This document shows, piece after piece, positions 7,634 to 15,906 of a stretch of 64,000 nt of DNA. Position numbers and translations under genes: made by a program. Source of the DNA: Aquamicrobium sp. (GTDB lineage Bacteria; Pseudomonadota; Alphaproteobacteria; Rhizobiales; Rhizobiaceae); assembly GCF_023954335.1 (NCBI RefSeq), contig NZ_JAMLIE010000002.1, positions 558,001-622,000 on the forward strand. Direction: 5' to 3'. Under the pieces are notes generated by a model. The model worked only from the letters and a program-made list of their open reading frames with translations, made no database searches and was not told where the DNA came from. Position 1 is the stretch's first letter. Each line of letters opens with the position of its first letter.

Positions 7634-10600
7634 GTGGCCCGGCTGTTCGTCGCCATCGGCGGATTCATCGTTCTGGCGCTGACGGCGGCGCTGGTCGCGC
7701 CCTATTTCGTCGACTGGACCTCGTACCGCGCCGATTTCGAGCGCGAGGCCGGCCGCATCCTCGGCCGCGAGGTGACGGTGCGTGGCGAGGCGACGGCGCG
7801 GCTGCTGCCGTTTCCCTCCGTCAGCTTCACCGATGTCGCGGTCGCCGGCGTCGAGCCGGGCGAGACGGCGATGACCGTCGAGACCTTCTCGATGGACGCC
7901 GAGCTCGCGCCCTTCATGCGCGGCGACATCCACATCTTCGACATGCGGCTGGTGCGGCCGCAGGTCTTCGTCGACCTCGCCGACGACGGCGCGCTCGACT
8001 GGGCGGTGCGCCCCTCCGTCCCGGTCGAGGCGAGCCACATCTCGCTGGAAAAGCTGACCGTGACCGAGGGCAAGGTCGATCTGCGTCATGCCGCCAGCGG
8101 GCGCACCCACCGGCTGACCGAGATCAACGCCGACATTTCCGCCCGGTCGCTGACCGGGCCGTGGCGCATGGACGGCTCGCTCAGGCTCGACGGCATGAAG
8201 ATGGCGCTTCAGGCCTCGACCGGGCAGGCGGACGGGCAGGGTGGCATGCGCCTGCGCGTCCAGGCACGGCCCGAGCGCTACGCGCTGGCGCTGGAGAGCG
8301 ACGGCAGCGCCCGCATCGAGGACGGCCGCGCCCGCTATTCGGGAACCTTCCGCCTCAACGCGCCGGTCGCGGCCGAGCCCGCGACGGCGGGCGGCGGCAA
8401 CAGGGAGCCGCCCTCCTACCGGCTGAGCGGCGCATTCGACCTCGACCACGCCGCGCTCGCCGTCGAGGAATTCCGCTTCGAGACCGGGCCGGTGCAGGAC
8501 CCCTACGTCGCCGAGGGGACCGCCTCGTTCGATCTGGGCCCCGCGCCGCGCTTCCTGATCCGCGCCGACGGGGCGCAGATCCGCTTCGACGATGCGGCGG
8601 GCGAGGCGGCTGGCCGCTTCGACCTGCGCCAGCGGCTGGCCGCGTTGCACGAATTCCTGCTCGACGCGCCGCGCCCGACCATTCCCGGCCGCATCGAGAT
8701 GATGCTGCCGGCGGTCGTCGCGGGCGATACGACGGCGCGCGACGTTCACCTCTTCGCCGAGCCTTCGGAAGCGGGATGGAACATCGCCTCGCTGGGCGGG
8801 ACGCTGCCCGGCCGCACCACGCTGGAGGCGAAGGGCGCGCTCGCCGTCGGCGACGAGGCCTTCGGCTTCGACGGCTCGCTGCTGCTCGCCGTCGGCCAGC
8901 CTTCGGGCTTCGCCGCCTGGCTGGCGCGCGACGTCGACGACGCCATCCGTCGCCTGCCGGCGGCCGGGTTCAGCGCCGATGTCGCGCTGTCGCCGGAGCG
9001 GCAGACGTTCCGCAACCTCGAGCTCGTGCTGGGCGAGGCGAAGTTTCGCGGCGAGGCCGAGAGCCGCACCCCGGCCGGGGCAAAGCACGCGCTGGCGCTG
9101 AAGCTCGATGGCGACCGGCTCGATGTCGAGGGCATGGCCGCCTTCGCCTCGCTGTTCGTCAGCGACAGCGGCGAGGCGCGGCTGGCCGAGCGCGACCTTG
9201 AGCTGGAGATCGTCGCCGGGCCGGTCTCTGCCGCCGGGCTGACCGCCGAGACGCTCGACACGGCGCTGCGCCTGAAAGAGGGCCGGCTGGAGATCGACCG
9301 CCTCGCCATCGGCGGCCTCGCGGGCGCCAATGTCAGCGCCACGGCGACGCTGACCCGGCTTTCCGGCCCGCCGGCCGGCGAGATCGACGCGTCGATCATC
9401 GCCGCCGATCTCGCCCCGCTCGTCGCCGCGCTTGCCGGGCGGTTTCCCGAGAACCCGTTCGTGGCCGAGGCGCAGCGCCGGGCCGCGGCCTATCCGGGCC
9501 TGCTGGAGGACGCGGCGGTGCGCATCGAGGCGCGCTCCGCGGACGGGGAGGGCAGCGAGGGCGGGCTCGTCCTCGACGTTTCGGGCGAGGCGGGCGGCAC
9601 CGCCTTCACGCTCGACGCCACCGTGCGCGACCCTGCCGTCCCGCTGGCGGCGGCGCCCGTTACCCTCAGCCTCACCGCCGGCAACGACGACGTCGCGCCG
9701 CTCTATGCGCTGCTCGGCCTGCCGACGCTGCCGCTCGGCCTTGCCGGCCCCGCCGAAGCCAGCCTCGCCTTCGACGGCGTTGCCGGGAGCGGCGGCAGCG
9801 CGCGCTTCACCTTCGTCGGCGAGGGGCTCGATATCGCTTTCGACGGCGAGGCGTTCCTGAGAGGCGAGCGGCTGGCGGCGAGCGGCGAGGCGCTGGTCGA
9901 ATCCGACGACCTCGAGCCGTGGCTCGTCACCGCCGGCGTCGCGCTTCCCGGCTTCGGGCTCGGCTTGCCGGTGTCGCTTCAAAGCCGGCTCGACTACGAA
10001 TCCGGCCTTCTGGTGCTGTCCGACCTGCGCGGCGAGGTGGTCGGGGTGGCGGCCAGCGGCGACGTCAACGCCCAGCTTCGCGACGGGCTGCCGCATCTGA
10101 CCGGCGCGCTCGTGCTCGGCAGCTTCGATCTCGCGCCTATCGCCGAGCTCGCGGCCGGCGCGCAGGCCTTCGCCGCGCCCGGCGACGGCAGCTGGCCCGA
10201 CGCGGCCTTCTCTTCTTCCGCCGCCATGCCGTTCACCGCCGAACTCGACCTTTCGGCCGAACAGCTCCAGTTCGGCGCGTTCGCCGGGGCGCAGGACGCG
10301 CGCATGATACTGAAGCTCGGCCGCGACGGGGTCTCGGTCTCGGATATGCGGGCGTCGATGTTCGGCGGCGGCGTTTCCGGCCTCGCCGAGTTCCGCAACG
10401 ATGCCGGAACCGGCCTCCTCTCGGCCCAGCTTCGCCTCGACGGGGCGGACGTTGCCGCGCTGCTCGGTGATGTCGGCCTGGCCGGCGCGGCGGACTTGAC
10501 CGCCTCGGTGACGGCGAGCGGCAAGTCGGTCGACGGCCTCGTCACGGCGCTCTCCGGGTCCGGCACCGCGGCGCTGCGCGACATCGCGATATCCGGCGTC

Positions 10601-11635
10601 GCGCCGGACGTCTTTCCCGACCTGATCGTGCGGGCTGACGAGGTCGGTGCCGGGATCGATGCGGCGGCGGTCGCCGCCTTCGCGCCGCCGCTGGTGCGCG
10701 CCGGAACATTCGGCGCGGCCGGCGTCGACATCGCCTTCACGGTGGCGAACGGCGCGGTGCGTGCGCCGCCCTTCCGGCTGGAGACGCAAGGGGCGGCGCT
10801 AGCCGGCGAGGTTGGGGCCGACCTTTCCGGGCGAAGCGTCGGCGCCGACGTGACGCTGACCTTCGATCCCGGACATGAAGCGCTGGCCGGCTCGGAGCCG
10901 GCGGTGCGTTTTGTCGCGTCCGGCCCGCTCGACGCCATCCGCGTCGCGGTCGACACCGAGCCGCTGGCGCAGTTCCTGACCCGGCGCGCGCTGGAATTAG
11001 AGCAGCAGCGCGTCGAGGCGATGCAGGCGGCACTGATCGAGAAGCAGCGCCTGCGCCGCGAGACGCGCTACTATGCCTCGCTCGTCGCCGGGCGCGAGGC
11101 CGCGGCGGAGGAGGCCCGCCGCGCTGCCGAGGAGGCCGAGCGGATCGAGCAGGAGCGGCTGCAGCGCGAGGAGGAGGAGCGGCGCCGGCAGGAGGAGGAG
11201 GCGGAGCGCCGGCGCATCGAGGATGAGGCACGCCGCATGGAGGAGGAGACGAGACTGCGGCAGGCGGCCGAGGAAGCCGCGCGGCTGGAGACCGAGCGGC
11301 GCCAGGCCGAGGACGAGCGCCTGCGCGCCGAGGTCGAGGCGCTGCTGCGCGCCCGCGAGGCCGCGCCGGCCGCGGACGCCCCGGTCGTCCCCGCCGACAG
11401 GCCGGCCGACGCCGCCGGGCCGGAGCCGGGCAGCGCAGCGCCGGCCTCAGCGCCGCCGACGCCGAACGTCATCGAGATCACGCCGATGCCGGCCCCGCGC
11501 AACGCTCCTGCCGCCGCGGCGCGGCCCATTGAGCCTCCGCCCCCGCTGCCCGACCCGCAGCTGCCGCCAGCGCCCGAAGCCTCCGGCGGCCTGTCGATCG
11601 ACGGCCTGATGCGGGCGATCGGCATCGCGAGATAG
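7634..11635 (+). CDS. AsmA-family protein with long C-terminal coiled coil
   Basis: A 1333-residue protein starting at GTG 7634, chosen because GGGAGAG (7624-7630) precedes it and the N-terminus then becomes a signal anchor (VARLFVAIGGFIVLALTAAL, then FVDWTSYRADFEREAGRILGREV, the classic AsmA N-terminal pattern). The large middle is the repeating beta-rich AsmA/YhdP bridge fold proposed to move phospholipids across the periplasm; FEDD-like repeat units recur to about residue 1110. Unusually, residues about 1120-1260 are a Glu/Arg/Gln-rich coiled coil, followed by a Pro/Ala-rich tail ending in SIDGLMRAIGIAR. Repeat elements sit on both sides. The family assignment is firm; a role in outer-membrane lipid homeostasis is inferred from AsmA work in other bacteria. 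Confidence 0.9.
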   Translation: MARLFVAIGGFIVLALTAALVAPYFVDWTSYRADFEREAGRILGREVTVRGEATARLLPFPSVSFTDVAVAGVEPGETAMTVETFSMDAELAPFMRGDIHIFDMRLVRPQVFVDLADDGALDWAVRPSVPVEASHISLEKLTVTEGKVDLRHAASGRTHRLTEINADISARSLTGPWRMDGSLRLDGMKMALQASTGQADGQGGMRLRVQARPERYALALESDGSARIEDGRARYSGTFRLNAPVAAEPATAGGGNREPPSYRLSGAFDLDHAALAVEEFRFETGPVQDPYVAEGTASFDLGPAPRFLIRADGAQIRFDDAAGEAAGRFDLRQRLAALHEFLLDAPRPTIPGRIEMMLPAVVAGDTTARDVHLFAEPSEAGWNIASLGGTLPGRTTLEAKGALAVGDEAFGFDGSLLLAVGQPSGFAAWLARDVDDAIRRLPAAGFSADVALSPERQTFRNLELVLGEAKFRGEAESRTPAGAKHALALKLDGDRLDVEGMAAFASLFVSDSGEARLAERDLELEIVAGPVSAAGLTAETLDTALRLKEGRLEIDRLAIGGLAGANVSATATLTRLSGPPAGEIDASIIAADLAPLVAALAGRFPENPFVAEAQRRAAAYPGLLEDAAVRIEARSADGEGSEGGLVLDVSGEAGGTAFTLDATVRDPAVPLAAAPVTLSLTAGNDDVAPLYALLGLPTLPLGLAGPAEASLAFDGVAGSGGSARFTFVGEGLDIAFDGEAFLRGERLAASGEALVESDDLEPWLVTAGVALPGFGLGLPVSLQSRLDYESGLLVLSDLRGEVVGVAASGDVNAQLRDGLPHLTGALVLGSFDLAPIAELAAGAQAFAAPGDGSWPDAAFSSSAAMPFTAELDLSAEQLQFGAFAGAQDARMILKLGRDGVSVSDMRASMFGGGVSGLAEFRNDAGTGLLSAQLRLDGADVAALLGDVGLAGAADLTASVTASGKSVDGLVTALSGSGTAALRDIAISGVAPDVFPDLIVRADEVGAGIDAAAVAAFAPPLVRAGTFGAAGVDIAFTVANGAVRAPPFRLETQGAALAGEVGADLSGRSVGADVTLTFDPGHEALAGSEPAVRFVASGPLDAIRVAVDTEPLAQFLTRRALELEQQRVEAMQAALIEKQRLRRETRYYASLVAGREAAAEEARRAAEEAERIEQERLQREEEERRRQEEEAERRRIEDEARRMEEETRLRQAAEEAARLETERRQAEDERLRAEVEALLRAREAAPAADAPVVPADRPADAAGPEPGSAAPASAPPTPNVIEITPMPAPRNAPAAAARPIEPPPPLPDPQLPPAPEASGGLSIDGLMRAIGIAR

Positions 11636-11686
11636 GACCCGCGCGCGTCTTATCCGCTCCGGAGGAGCGCGATCTTCGACCGCCCG

Positions 11687-11856
11687 CGCCGCCCCTCCAT
11701 CCGCCCTTCGGGCACCTTCTCCCCGTAAACGGGGAGAAGTAACCGGCGCGCCGCTGCGCTTCTTCTGCCACGTCGGCGATTGGCGAAAGCAGGGATGAAG
11801 GACCTCTTCTCCCCGGTCACGGGGAGAAGGTGGCGGCAGCCGGATGAGGGGCGGCG
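11687..11856. repeat. RIME-like intergenic mosaic element, copy 2
   Basis: About 170 bp with terminal inverted repeats CGCCGCCCCTC (11687-11697) and GAGGGGCGGCG (11846-11856), the same inner CGCCCTTCGGGC block and the palindrome CTCCCCGT-N2-ACGGGGAG as copy 1. It is longer than copy 1 by an unrelated central stretch (about 11740-11800). It lies between the asmA-like stop and the end of the convergent RHH gene and might act as a bidirectional transcript-end structure. Confidence 0.82.
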
Positions 11857-11913
11857 CGACGGCCGAAGATCATGCCGCTTCGGTTCGCGGGACCCGTGCC
11901 GCGCCCGGCACGG

Positions 11914-12141
11914 TCAGCCTTGGCCGGCCCCGGCCTTGACCTGTTCGAGGACGTAGAGCCGCAGCGCCGAGGAGAGGTTCGTCTCGTCCGGGCGCGACTG
12001 GTCGATCTCGCAGACGAGGCCGGCGAGCGTCATGCCGCGGGCGGCGGCGATGCGGGCGAGCTCGTCGTGGAAGGGCTGCTCGAGCGAATAGGAGGTGCGA
12101 TGGCCGCGAATGGCGACCGAGCGCTTGACGATGCCGCTCAC
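11914..12141 (-). CDS. Ribbon-helix-helix domain protein (RHH_4)
   Basis: A 75-residue protein matching the short ribbon-helix-helix proteins of Hyphomicrobiales (PF13467-like): strand KRSVAIRGHRTSYSLEQPF, then helices DELARIAAARGMTLAGLVCEID and NLSSALRLYVLEQVKAG. Proteins of this fold dimerise and bind DNA through the N-terminal strand, or serve as antitoxins or AmrZ-like regulators. The ATG overlaps the stop of the upstream DUF4169 gene by four bases (ATGA), so it is translationally coupled and belongs to the sspB operon. The DNA target is unknown. Confidence 0.85.
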   Translation of the reverse strand: MSGIVKRSVAIRGHRTSYSLEQPFHDELARIAAARGMTLAGLVCEIDQSRPDETNLSSALRLYVLEQVKAGAGQG

Positions 12142-12350
12142 GGCGTTTCGTCCGTGCCGTCCGATTCCGGCGCGGCGCGCTCGATCCGGTGCCCGTCGAG
12201 GCGGGAGAGGGCGCGCTCGCGTTCCGCGGTCCCGGCGTTCTTTTCGCCTTTGGTGCGGCCGTGGAGGGCGCGGTTCTCCTCGGCCTTGCGTTCTTTCTCC
12301 GCGCGGTCCCTGCGCTTGCGCATGGCGCGCCGGTTGACGATCTCGGCCAT
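12138..12350 (-). CDS. DUF4169 family protein
   Basis: A 70-residue, extremely charged helical protein (MAEIVNRRAMRKRRDRAEKE at the start, about 35% Arg/Lys/Glu). This pattern and the motif NLR/NRR..RK..R are typical of DUF4169, a short family restricted to alphaproteobacteria and commonly found between sspB and an RHH gene. It starts 15 bp after the sspB stop and overlaps the RHH gene by four bases. No strong ribosome site is visible, so translation may be coupled to sspB. Function is unknown; nucleic-acid or ribosome association is only a guess from its charge. Confidence 0.8.
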   Translation of the reverse strand: MAEIVNRRAMRKRRDRAEKERKAEENRALHGRTKGEKNAGTAERERALSRLDGHRIERAAPESDGTDETP

Positions 12351-12365
12351 CGCGCGGCGAGCCGG

Positions 12366-12905
12366 CTATTTCTTGCGGAAGGCGTCGAGCGACACGACCT
12401 CGGCCGATTTCCCCGGCTCCGCGCCGTTTTCCTCGGCCCCGTCAGCACTCTTGTCGGCGCTCTCGTCGGCTGCCGGCTCTTCCTTCTTCGCGACCGGAAC
12501 CACGGCGAGCTGCGGTTCGTCCTCGGCGGCGGCTTCTTCCTGCTCCGGAGGCTTGACGTCGAACTCCAGCTCGAAATTCACCGAGGGGTCGTAGAAGCCG
12601 CGCACGGCGGCGAAGGGGATTTCCAGCTTCTCGGGAATGTCGGAGAAGGAAAGGCCGACCTCGAAGCCGGTGTCCGTGACCTTCAGGTCCCAGTACTGGA
12701 ACTGGAGCACGATGGTCATCTGCTCGGGATAGCGCTCGCGCAGCCGCGTCGAAATGCGCACGCCCGGCGCGCCGGTGAGGAAGGTGATGAAGAAATGGTG
12801 GTTGCCGGGCAGCCCCGTGCGCGCCACCTCGCCCAGCACCTTGCGCATCACCCCGCGCAGCGCGTCCTGGGCAAGAATGTCGTAGCGGATGTGATCGTCA
12901 GCCAT
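12366..12905 (-). CDS. sspB: SspB-alpha, ClpXP adaptor for ssrA-tagged proteins
   Basis: A 179-residue adaptor that binds ssrA-tagged polypeptides and hands them to ClpXP. The folded domain (residues 1-130) shows the family landmarks IRYDILAQDALRGVMRKVL, LPGNHHFFITF, YPEQMTIVLQFQYWDL and FYDPSVNFELEF. An acidic flexible linker follows, then the C-terminal ClpX-docking motif VVSLDAFRKK. The start at 12905 (MADDHIRY) is preferred over 12935 because GGGAAA lies about ten bases upstream and homologues begin here. It heads a three-gene operon. The ssrA gene itself begins about 150 bp away on the same strand, so tag and adaptor are neighbours. Confidence 0.95.
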   Translation of the reverse strand: MADDHIRYDILAQDALRGVMRKVLGEVARTGLPGNHHFFITFLTGAPGVRISTRLRERYPEQMTIVLQFQYWDLKVTDTGFEVGLSFSDIPEKLEIPFAAVRGFYDPSVNFELEFDVKPPEQEEAAAEDEPQLAVVPVAKKEEPAADESADKSADGAEENGAEPGKSAEVVSLDAFRKK

Positions 12906-13049
12906 CGGGCCGTTTCCCTGAATCTCGAAGGGCATGGTGTAATCGAGCTTCGCCCGCCCGTAAACCGGATATAGCGCTGCTGGCTGCCACGACCGCCATC
13001 AGCCGGCAAATTTGCAACGATGGGCAGAGGGAAAGAAAAGTGGGAAGGG

Positions 13050-13374
13050 AAAGTGGAGGTTTCTGTTGCCAGGTACCTCCGAACCCCGCCTGAAGGTGCG
13101 AACCCACAGGGCTTTAGTTGAAGCTATCGCACCGCTTACGCGGCGAGACGCGCTTCCGCATAGTTGTCGTTGGCAACTACAAGTTTGGCCCGATAACGGT
13201 GGCTACCATGCCGGGACAAAGTCCGATCTTTACACCCTCGTCGATCCTGTTTCGCCCCCATCAGCAGCCGCGGCTTCGTTTGCCGCGGTTCCTGGTGGAG
13301 GCGCCGGGTACCGCCCCCGGGTCCGAATGGCTTATTGCATCGGCCGTTTATGCCCATAGTCGGCCGAAGCCGAC
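13050..13374 (-). ncRNA. ssrA: tmRNA (ssrA), circularly permuted two-piece form
   Basis: Read on the minus strand, an acceptor piece comes first and ends in a T-arm and CCA at 13293. A short spacer follows, then the coding piece begins at about 13259 with GGGGGCGAAACAGGATCGAC. The resume frame encodes ANDNYAEARLAA followed by TAA (tag codons 13174-13139, stop 13138-13136), the tag known from rhizobia. The coding piece runs to a hairpin GGAGGT..ACCTCC around 13050-13077. A -10-like TATATT lies at 13381-13386. tmRNA rescues stalled ribosomes with SmpB and marks the product for ClpXP via SspB. The exact mature ends are estimated; the permuted order is clear from the CCA end preceding the coding piece. 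Confidence 0.93.
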
Positions 13375-13599
13375 GCAGCGAATATAGGAAGCCCGCGCCG
13401 GAAAGGGAAGGGGTGGCAGCGGCCTGTGCATGGGCTGTCGAGGGAAAGCGCCCGGCCTTGACTTGGCGGGTCCCGGAACCGAATGTCTGAACGGTGACCC
13501 TGCGCGAACCCCGCGGGATTCGCGCGCCGCCGCGGGCGAGCGGGCACCAGCGCGCAATATCGTCAACGAATGAGGCCGGCAATGCCGGAGGCATGATCC

Positions 13600-14394
13600 A
13601 TGCGGCAATATCTCGACCTCCTCGACCATGTGCTGGAGAACGGCGTCGACCGCGGCGACCGCACCGGCACGGGCACGCGCGGCGTGTTCGGCTGGCAGAT
13701 GCGGTTCGACCTGGCCGAGGGTTTTCCGGCGCTGACCACCAAGAAGCTGCACCTGAAGTCGATCATCCACGAGCTGCTGTGGTTCCTGAAGGGCGACACC
13801 AACATCGCCTATCTGCGCGAAAACGGCGTCACCATCTGGGACGAGTGGGCGGACGAGAACGGCAATCTCGGGCCGGTCTACGGGGCGCAATGGCGCTCCT
13901 GGCCGGGCAAGGACGGCGGCTCGATCGACCAGATCGCCAATGTCGTGCGCGAGATCAGGGAGAACCCGAACTCGCGCCGGCTGGTCGTGTCGGCATGGAA
14001 CCCGGCTGAGGTCGACGTCATGGCCCTGCCGCCGTGCCACTGCCTGTTCCAGTTCCATGTCGCGGAGGGGCGGCTGTCGTGCCAGCTCTACCAGCGCTCG
14101 GCCGACATCTTCCTCGGCGTGCCGTTCAACATCGCCTCCTATGCGCTGCTGACGATGATGATGGCGCAGGTGACGGGGCTGAAGCCCGGCGAATTCATCC
14201 ACACGCTGGGCGACGCGCATCTTTACGCCAACCATTTCGAGCAGGCGCGCGAGCAGCTCCGGCGCACGCCGAAACCGCTGCCGACGATGTGGATCAACCC
14301 CGAGGTGAAGGACCTGTTCTCCTTCCGCTTCGAGGATTTCCGGCTCGAAGGCTACGTTGCCTACCCGACCATCCGCGCGCCGATCGCGGTATAG
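13600..14394 (+). CDS. thyA: Thymidylate synthase
   Basis: A 264-residue ThyA, the same length as the E. coli enzyme, converting dUMP and methylene-tetrahydrofolate to dTMP and dihydrofolate. Landmarks: [11 protein letters not shown] near the N-terminus (phosphate-binding Arg), [20 protein letters not shown], the nucleophile in [33 protein letters not shown] and the C-terminal IRAPIAV. It is followed after 19 bp by folA, which regenerates the tetrahydrofolate that ThyA consumes, so the two are probably cotranscribed. The tmRNA gene lies upstream on the other strand. Confidence 0.98.
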   Translation: MRQYLDLLDHVLENGVDRGDRTGTGTRGVFGWQMRFDLAEGFPALTTKKLHLKSIIHELLWFLKGDTNIAYLRENGVTIWDEWADENGNLGPVYGAQWRSWPGKDGGSIDQIANVVREIRENPNSRRLVVSAWNPAEVDVMALPPCHCLFQFHVAEGRLSCQLYQRSADIFLGVPFNIASYALLTMMMAQVTGLKPGEFIHTLGDAHLYANHFEQAREQLRRTPKPLPTMWINPEVKDLFSFRFEDFRLEGYVAYPTIRAPIAV

Positions 14395-14413
14395 ACGCCG
14401 TGAGGATCAGGCC

Positions 14414-14935
14414 ATGCGGGTGAGACTCGTCGTCGCGGTGGCGGAAAACGGCGTGATCGGGCGCGACGGCGGCATGCCGTGGCGGCTTTCCACCGACATG
14501 AAGCGCTTCAAGGCCACGACGATGGGCAAGCCCGTGGTGGTGGGGCGCAAGACGTGGGAAAGCTTTCCGAAACGGCCGTTGCCCGGCCGGCACAACATCG
14601 TCATCACCCGCGACCCGGCCTATGCCGCCGAGGGCGCCTCCGTCGCCGCCTCGCTCGAGGCGGCGCTGGTGCTGGCAGGCGCCGAGGGCGCGCAGGAGGT
14701 GTGCGTCATCGGCGGCGGCGAGATCTATGCCGCGGCGCTGCCGCTGGCCGACAGTCTCGATGTCACCCATATCCTCGCCGAAATCGACGGCGACACCCGT
14801 TTTCCTGCCATCGACCCTGCCATCTGGCGCGAGGCGTCGAGCGAGGATTTTCCCTCCGGCGACAGGGACAGCCACACCACGAGGCACGTCGTCTACGAGC
14901 GCCGGGAACAGGCCGGCGCGGGGCGCGCGGATTGA
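14414..14935 (+). CDS. folA: Dihydrofolate reductase
   Basis: A 173-residue DHFR reducing dihydrofolate with NADPH, the target of trimethoprim. The start at ATG 14414 is supported by AGGA (14403-14406) and by the family N-terminus VRLVVAVAENGVIGRDGGMPWRL, with the usual substrate-binding acid (D) in the helix STDMKRFK. NADPH contacts are visible in GRKTWESFPKRPLPGRHNIV and CVIGGGEIYAAAL. It follows thyA by 19 bp in the same direction. The last ten or so residues (REQAGAGRAD) extend beyond the common core. Confidence 0.96.
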   Translation: MRVRLVVAVAENGVIGRDGGMPWRLSTDMKRFKATTMGKPVVVGRKTWESFPKRPLPGRHNIVITRDPAYAAEGASVAASLEAALVLAGAEGAQEVCVIGGGEIYAAALPLADSLDVTHILAEIDGDTRFPAIDPAIWREASSEDFPSGDRDSHTTRHVVYERREQAGAGRAD

Positions 14936-14974
14936 GGGTGCCGCCGGCCGGCTGGAGGTTCGCCGCGCCGGGTT

Positions 14975-15133
14975 TCAGCTTCTGGAGATGTGGATCATCA
15001 GATAGAAGATGACGAACGTCCCGACCAGCCCGATCATGGTGAGGGTCTGGGCGAAGCCCACCGTGATCGAACCGGCCACGACGAGGGCGACGACGAGCAG
15101 GAGCCCGAAAGAGATTCTGGCGGTCTGGGTCAT
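14975..15133 (-). CDS. Small two-helix membrane protein, unknown function
   Basis: A 52-codon frame from ATG 15133 to TGA 14975, preceded by a strong AGGAG six bases upstream. Residues 8-27 and 31-48 form two hydrophobic helices joined by a short QT linker (GSITVGFAQT), and the ends are short and polar (MTQTARIS at the N-terminus, MIHISRS at the C-terminus). The ribosome site, the codon use (G/C at nearly all third positions) and the uninterrupted hydrophobic pattern argue that it is real. It is convergent with folA, 39 bp away. No family was recognised; it could be a small-subunit or stress-type membrane peptide. Confidence 0.6.
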   Translation of the reverse strand: MTQTARISFGLLLVVALVVAGSITVGFAQTLTMIGLVGTFVIFYLMIHISRS

Positions 15134-15434
15134 TGCGTCTCCTTTTCGGTTCGTTCAGGCACAGCTTCCATCATTGCCACAGTCTCGTCCGAGGCGCCAT
15201 TGCGCGGTGTGTCGGCAAAAAGCGGGTGGTCTCTTTATCTCCCGGCAGGGATGAGGGGCGATTCCATCCCGGCTTTGGCCGGTAAAGTTTCAGAGCCGTA
15301 GCTCATTCTTTGCTGGTTTCTCATCGGGAGGAATCGCTCTGTAATTATGCGCAAATCCCTGTTTGCGCCCTTGTGCGGGCATGAGCGATTTGCTACATGC
15401 GCGGGGCCGGTTCGATCCGGCCCTTTCGTGACGT
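15134..15434. other. Intergenic region before tRNA-Leu
   Basis: This 301-bp region holds the promoter of the small minus-strand membrane gene and that of the tRNA. Only very short frames with no ribosome sites are present. I see no repeat or terminator. Confidence 0.4.
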
Positions 15435-15519
15435 GCGGTCGTGGCGGAATTGGTAGACGCGCAGCGTTGAGGTCGCTGTGGGGCAACCCGTGGAAGTTCG
15501 AGTCTTCTCGACCGCACCA
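15435..15519 (+). tRNA. tRNA-Leu (GAG)
   Basis: An 85-nt tRNA with acceptor stem GCGGTCG/CGACCGC, D-loop AATTGGTAGA, anticodon stem CAGCG/CGCTG enclosing TTGAGGT (anticodon GAG, reading CUC/CUU), a long class II variable arm (GTGGGGCAACCCGT) and a T-arm with GTTCGAGTC. The discriminator is A and the CCA end is encoded (15517-15519). No integrase or direct repeat of the tRNA 3' end is visible downstream, so there is no sign that it has served as an attachment site here. Confidence 0.96.
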
Positions 15520-15906
15520 TCACCAAGTCATCCTGTTGATTCTGATTGATTTTTCTGTGGCCGCGCACCTCTCTGCATGGTGCGGGAAGATGGTGTTCGG
15601 CATCTGTCGGAACCCGACACAGCTTCCTCACGCTCTCGTTGCGTCCTGCTCTCCCGCTCCATTCGAACGAAAGCCGCACGCTGCCTGCCTCAGCGCAGGC
15701 GTCCGCCCGAGAGACGATTGCCCGACGCCGCATCTGGACCTTTCGCCGGGGAAGCCTCATATCGGGCGAGCCAGAGCATTCTGCTGCCGGACGGGAGCGT
15801 CCGGCACCCGCATGAACGCGGCAAAGGACAACAGGCCGGAGCGGCGGGGCGGCGTTCGTCGGAACGCCCGCCGCTTCGGAAAAAGGGCACCCGGGCCGCC
15901 AGGACA
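15520..15906. other. 387-bp gap between tRNA-Leu and lipB
   Basis: Frames run through this interval but none has a ribosome site and recognisable product. Read-through frames joining it to lipB on the plus strand look like leader sequence. No hairpin with a T-run follows the tRNA. I see nothing assignable. Confidence 0.4.

Noticed and set aside
7400..10789. 1129-codon open frame on the minus strand opposite the asmA-like gene
   Set aside because: It is an Arg/Gly/Ala-rich antisense shadow of high-GC coding DNA with no domain and no ribosome site; the plus strand encodes a clear AsmA protein.
13136..13594. 152-codon minus-strand frame ending in ANDNYAEARLAA
   Set aside because: Only the last codons are translated, as the tmRNA tag; the rest is tmRNA sequence and its upstream region, not a protein gene.
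15435..15906. tRNA-Leu as integration site of a genomic island
   Set aside because: No integrase, no repeat of the tRNA end and no change in neighbouring gene character; lipB, a core gene, follows.
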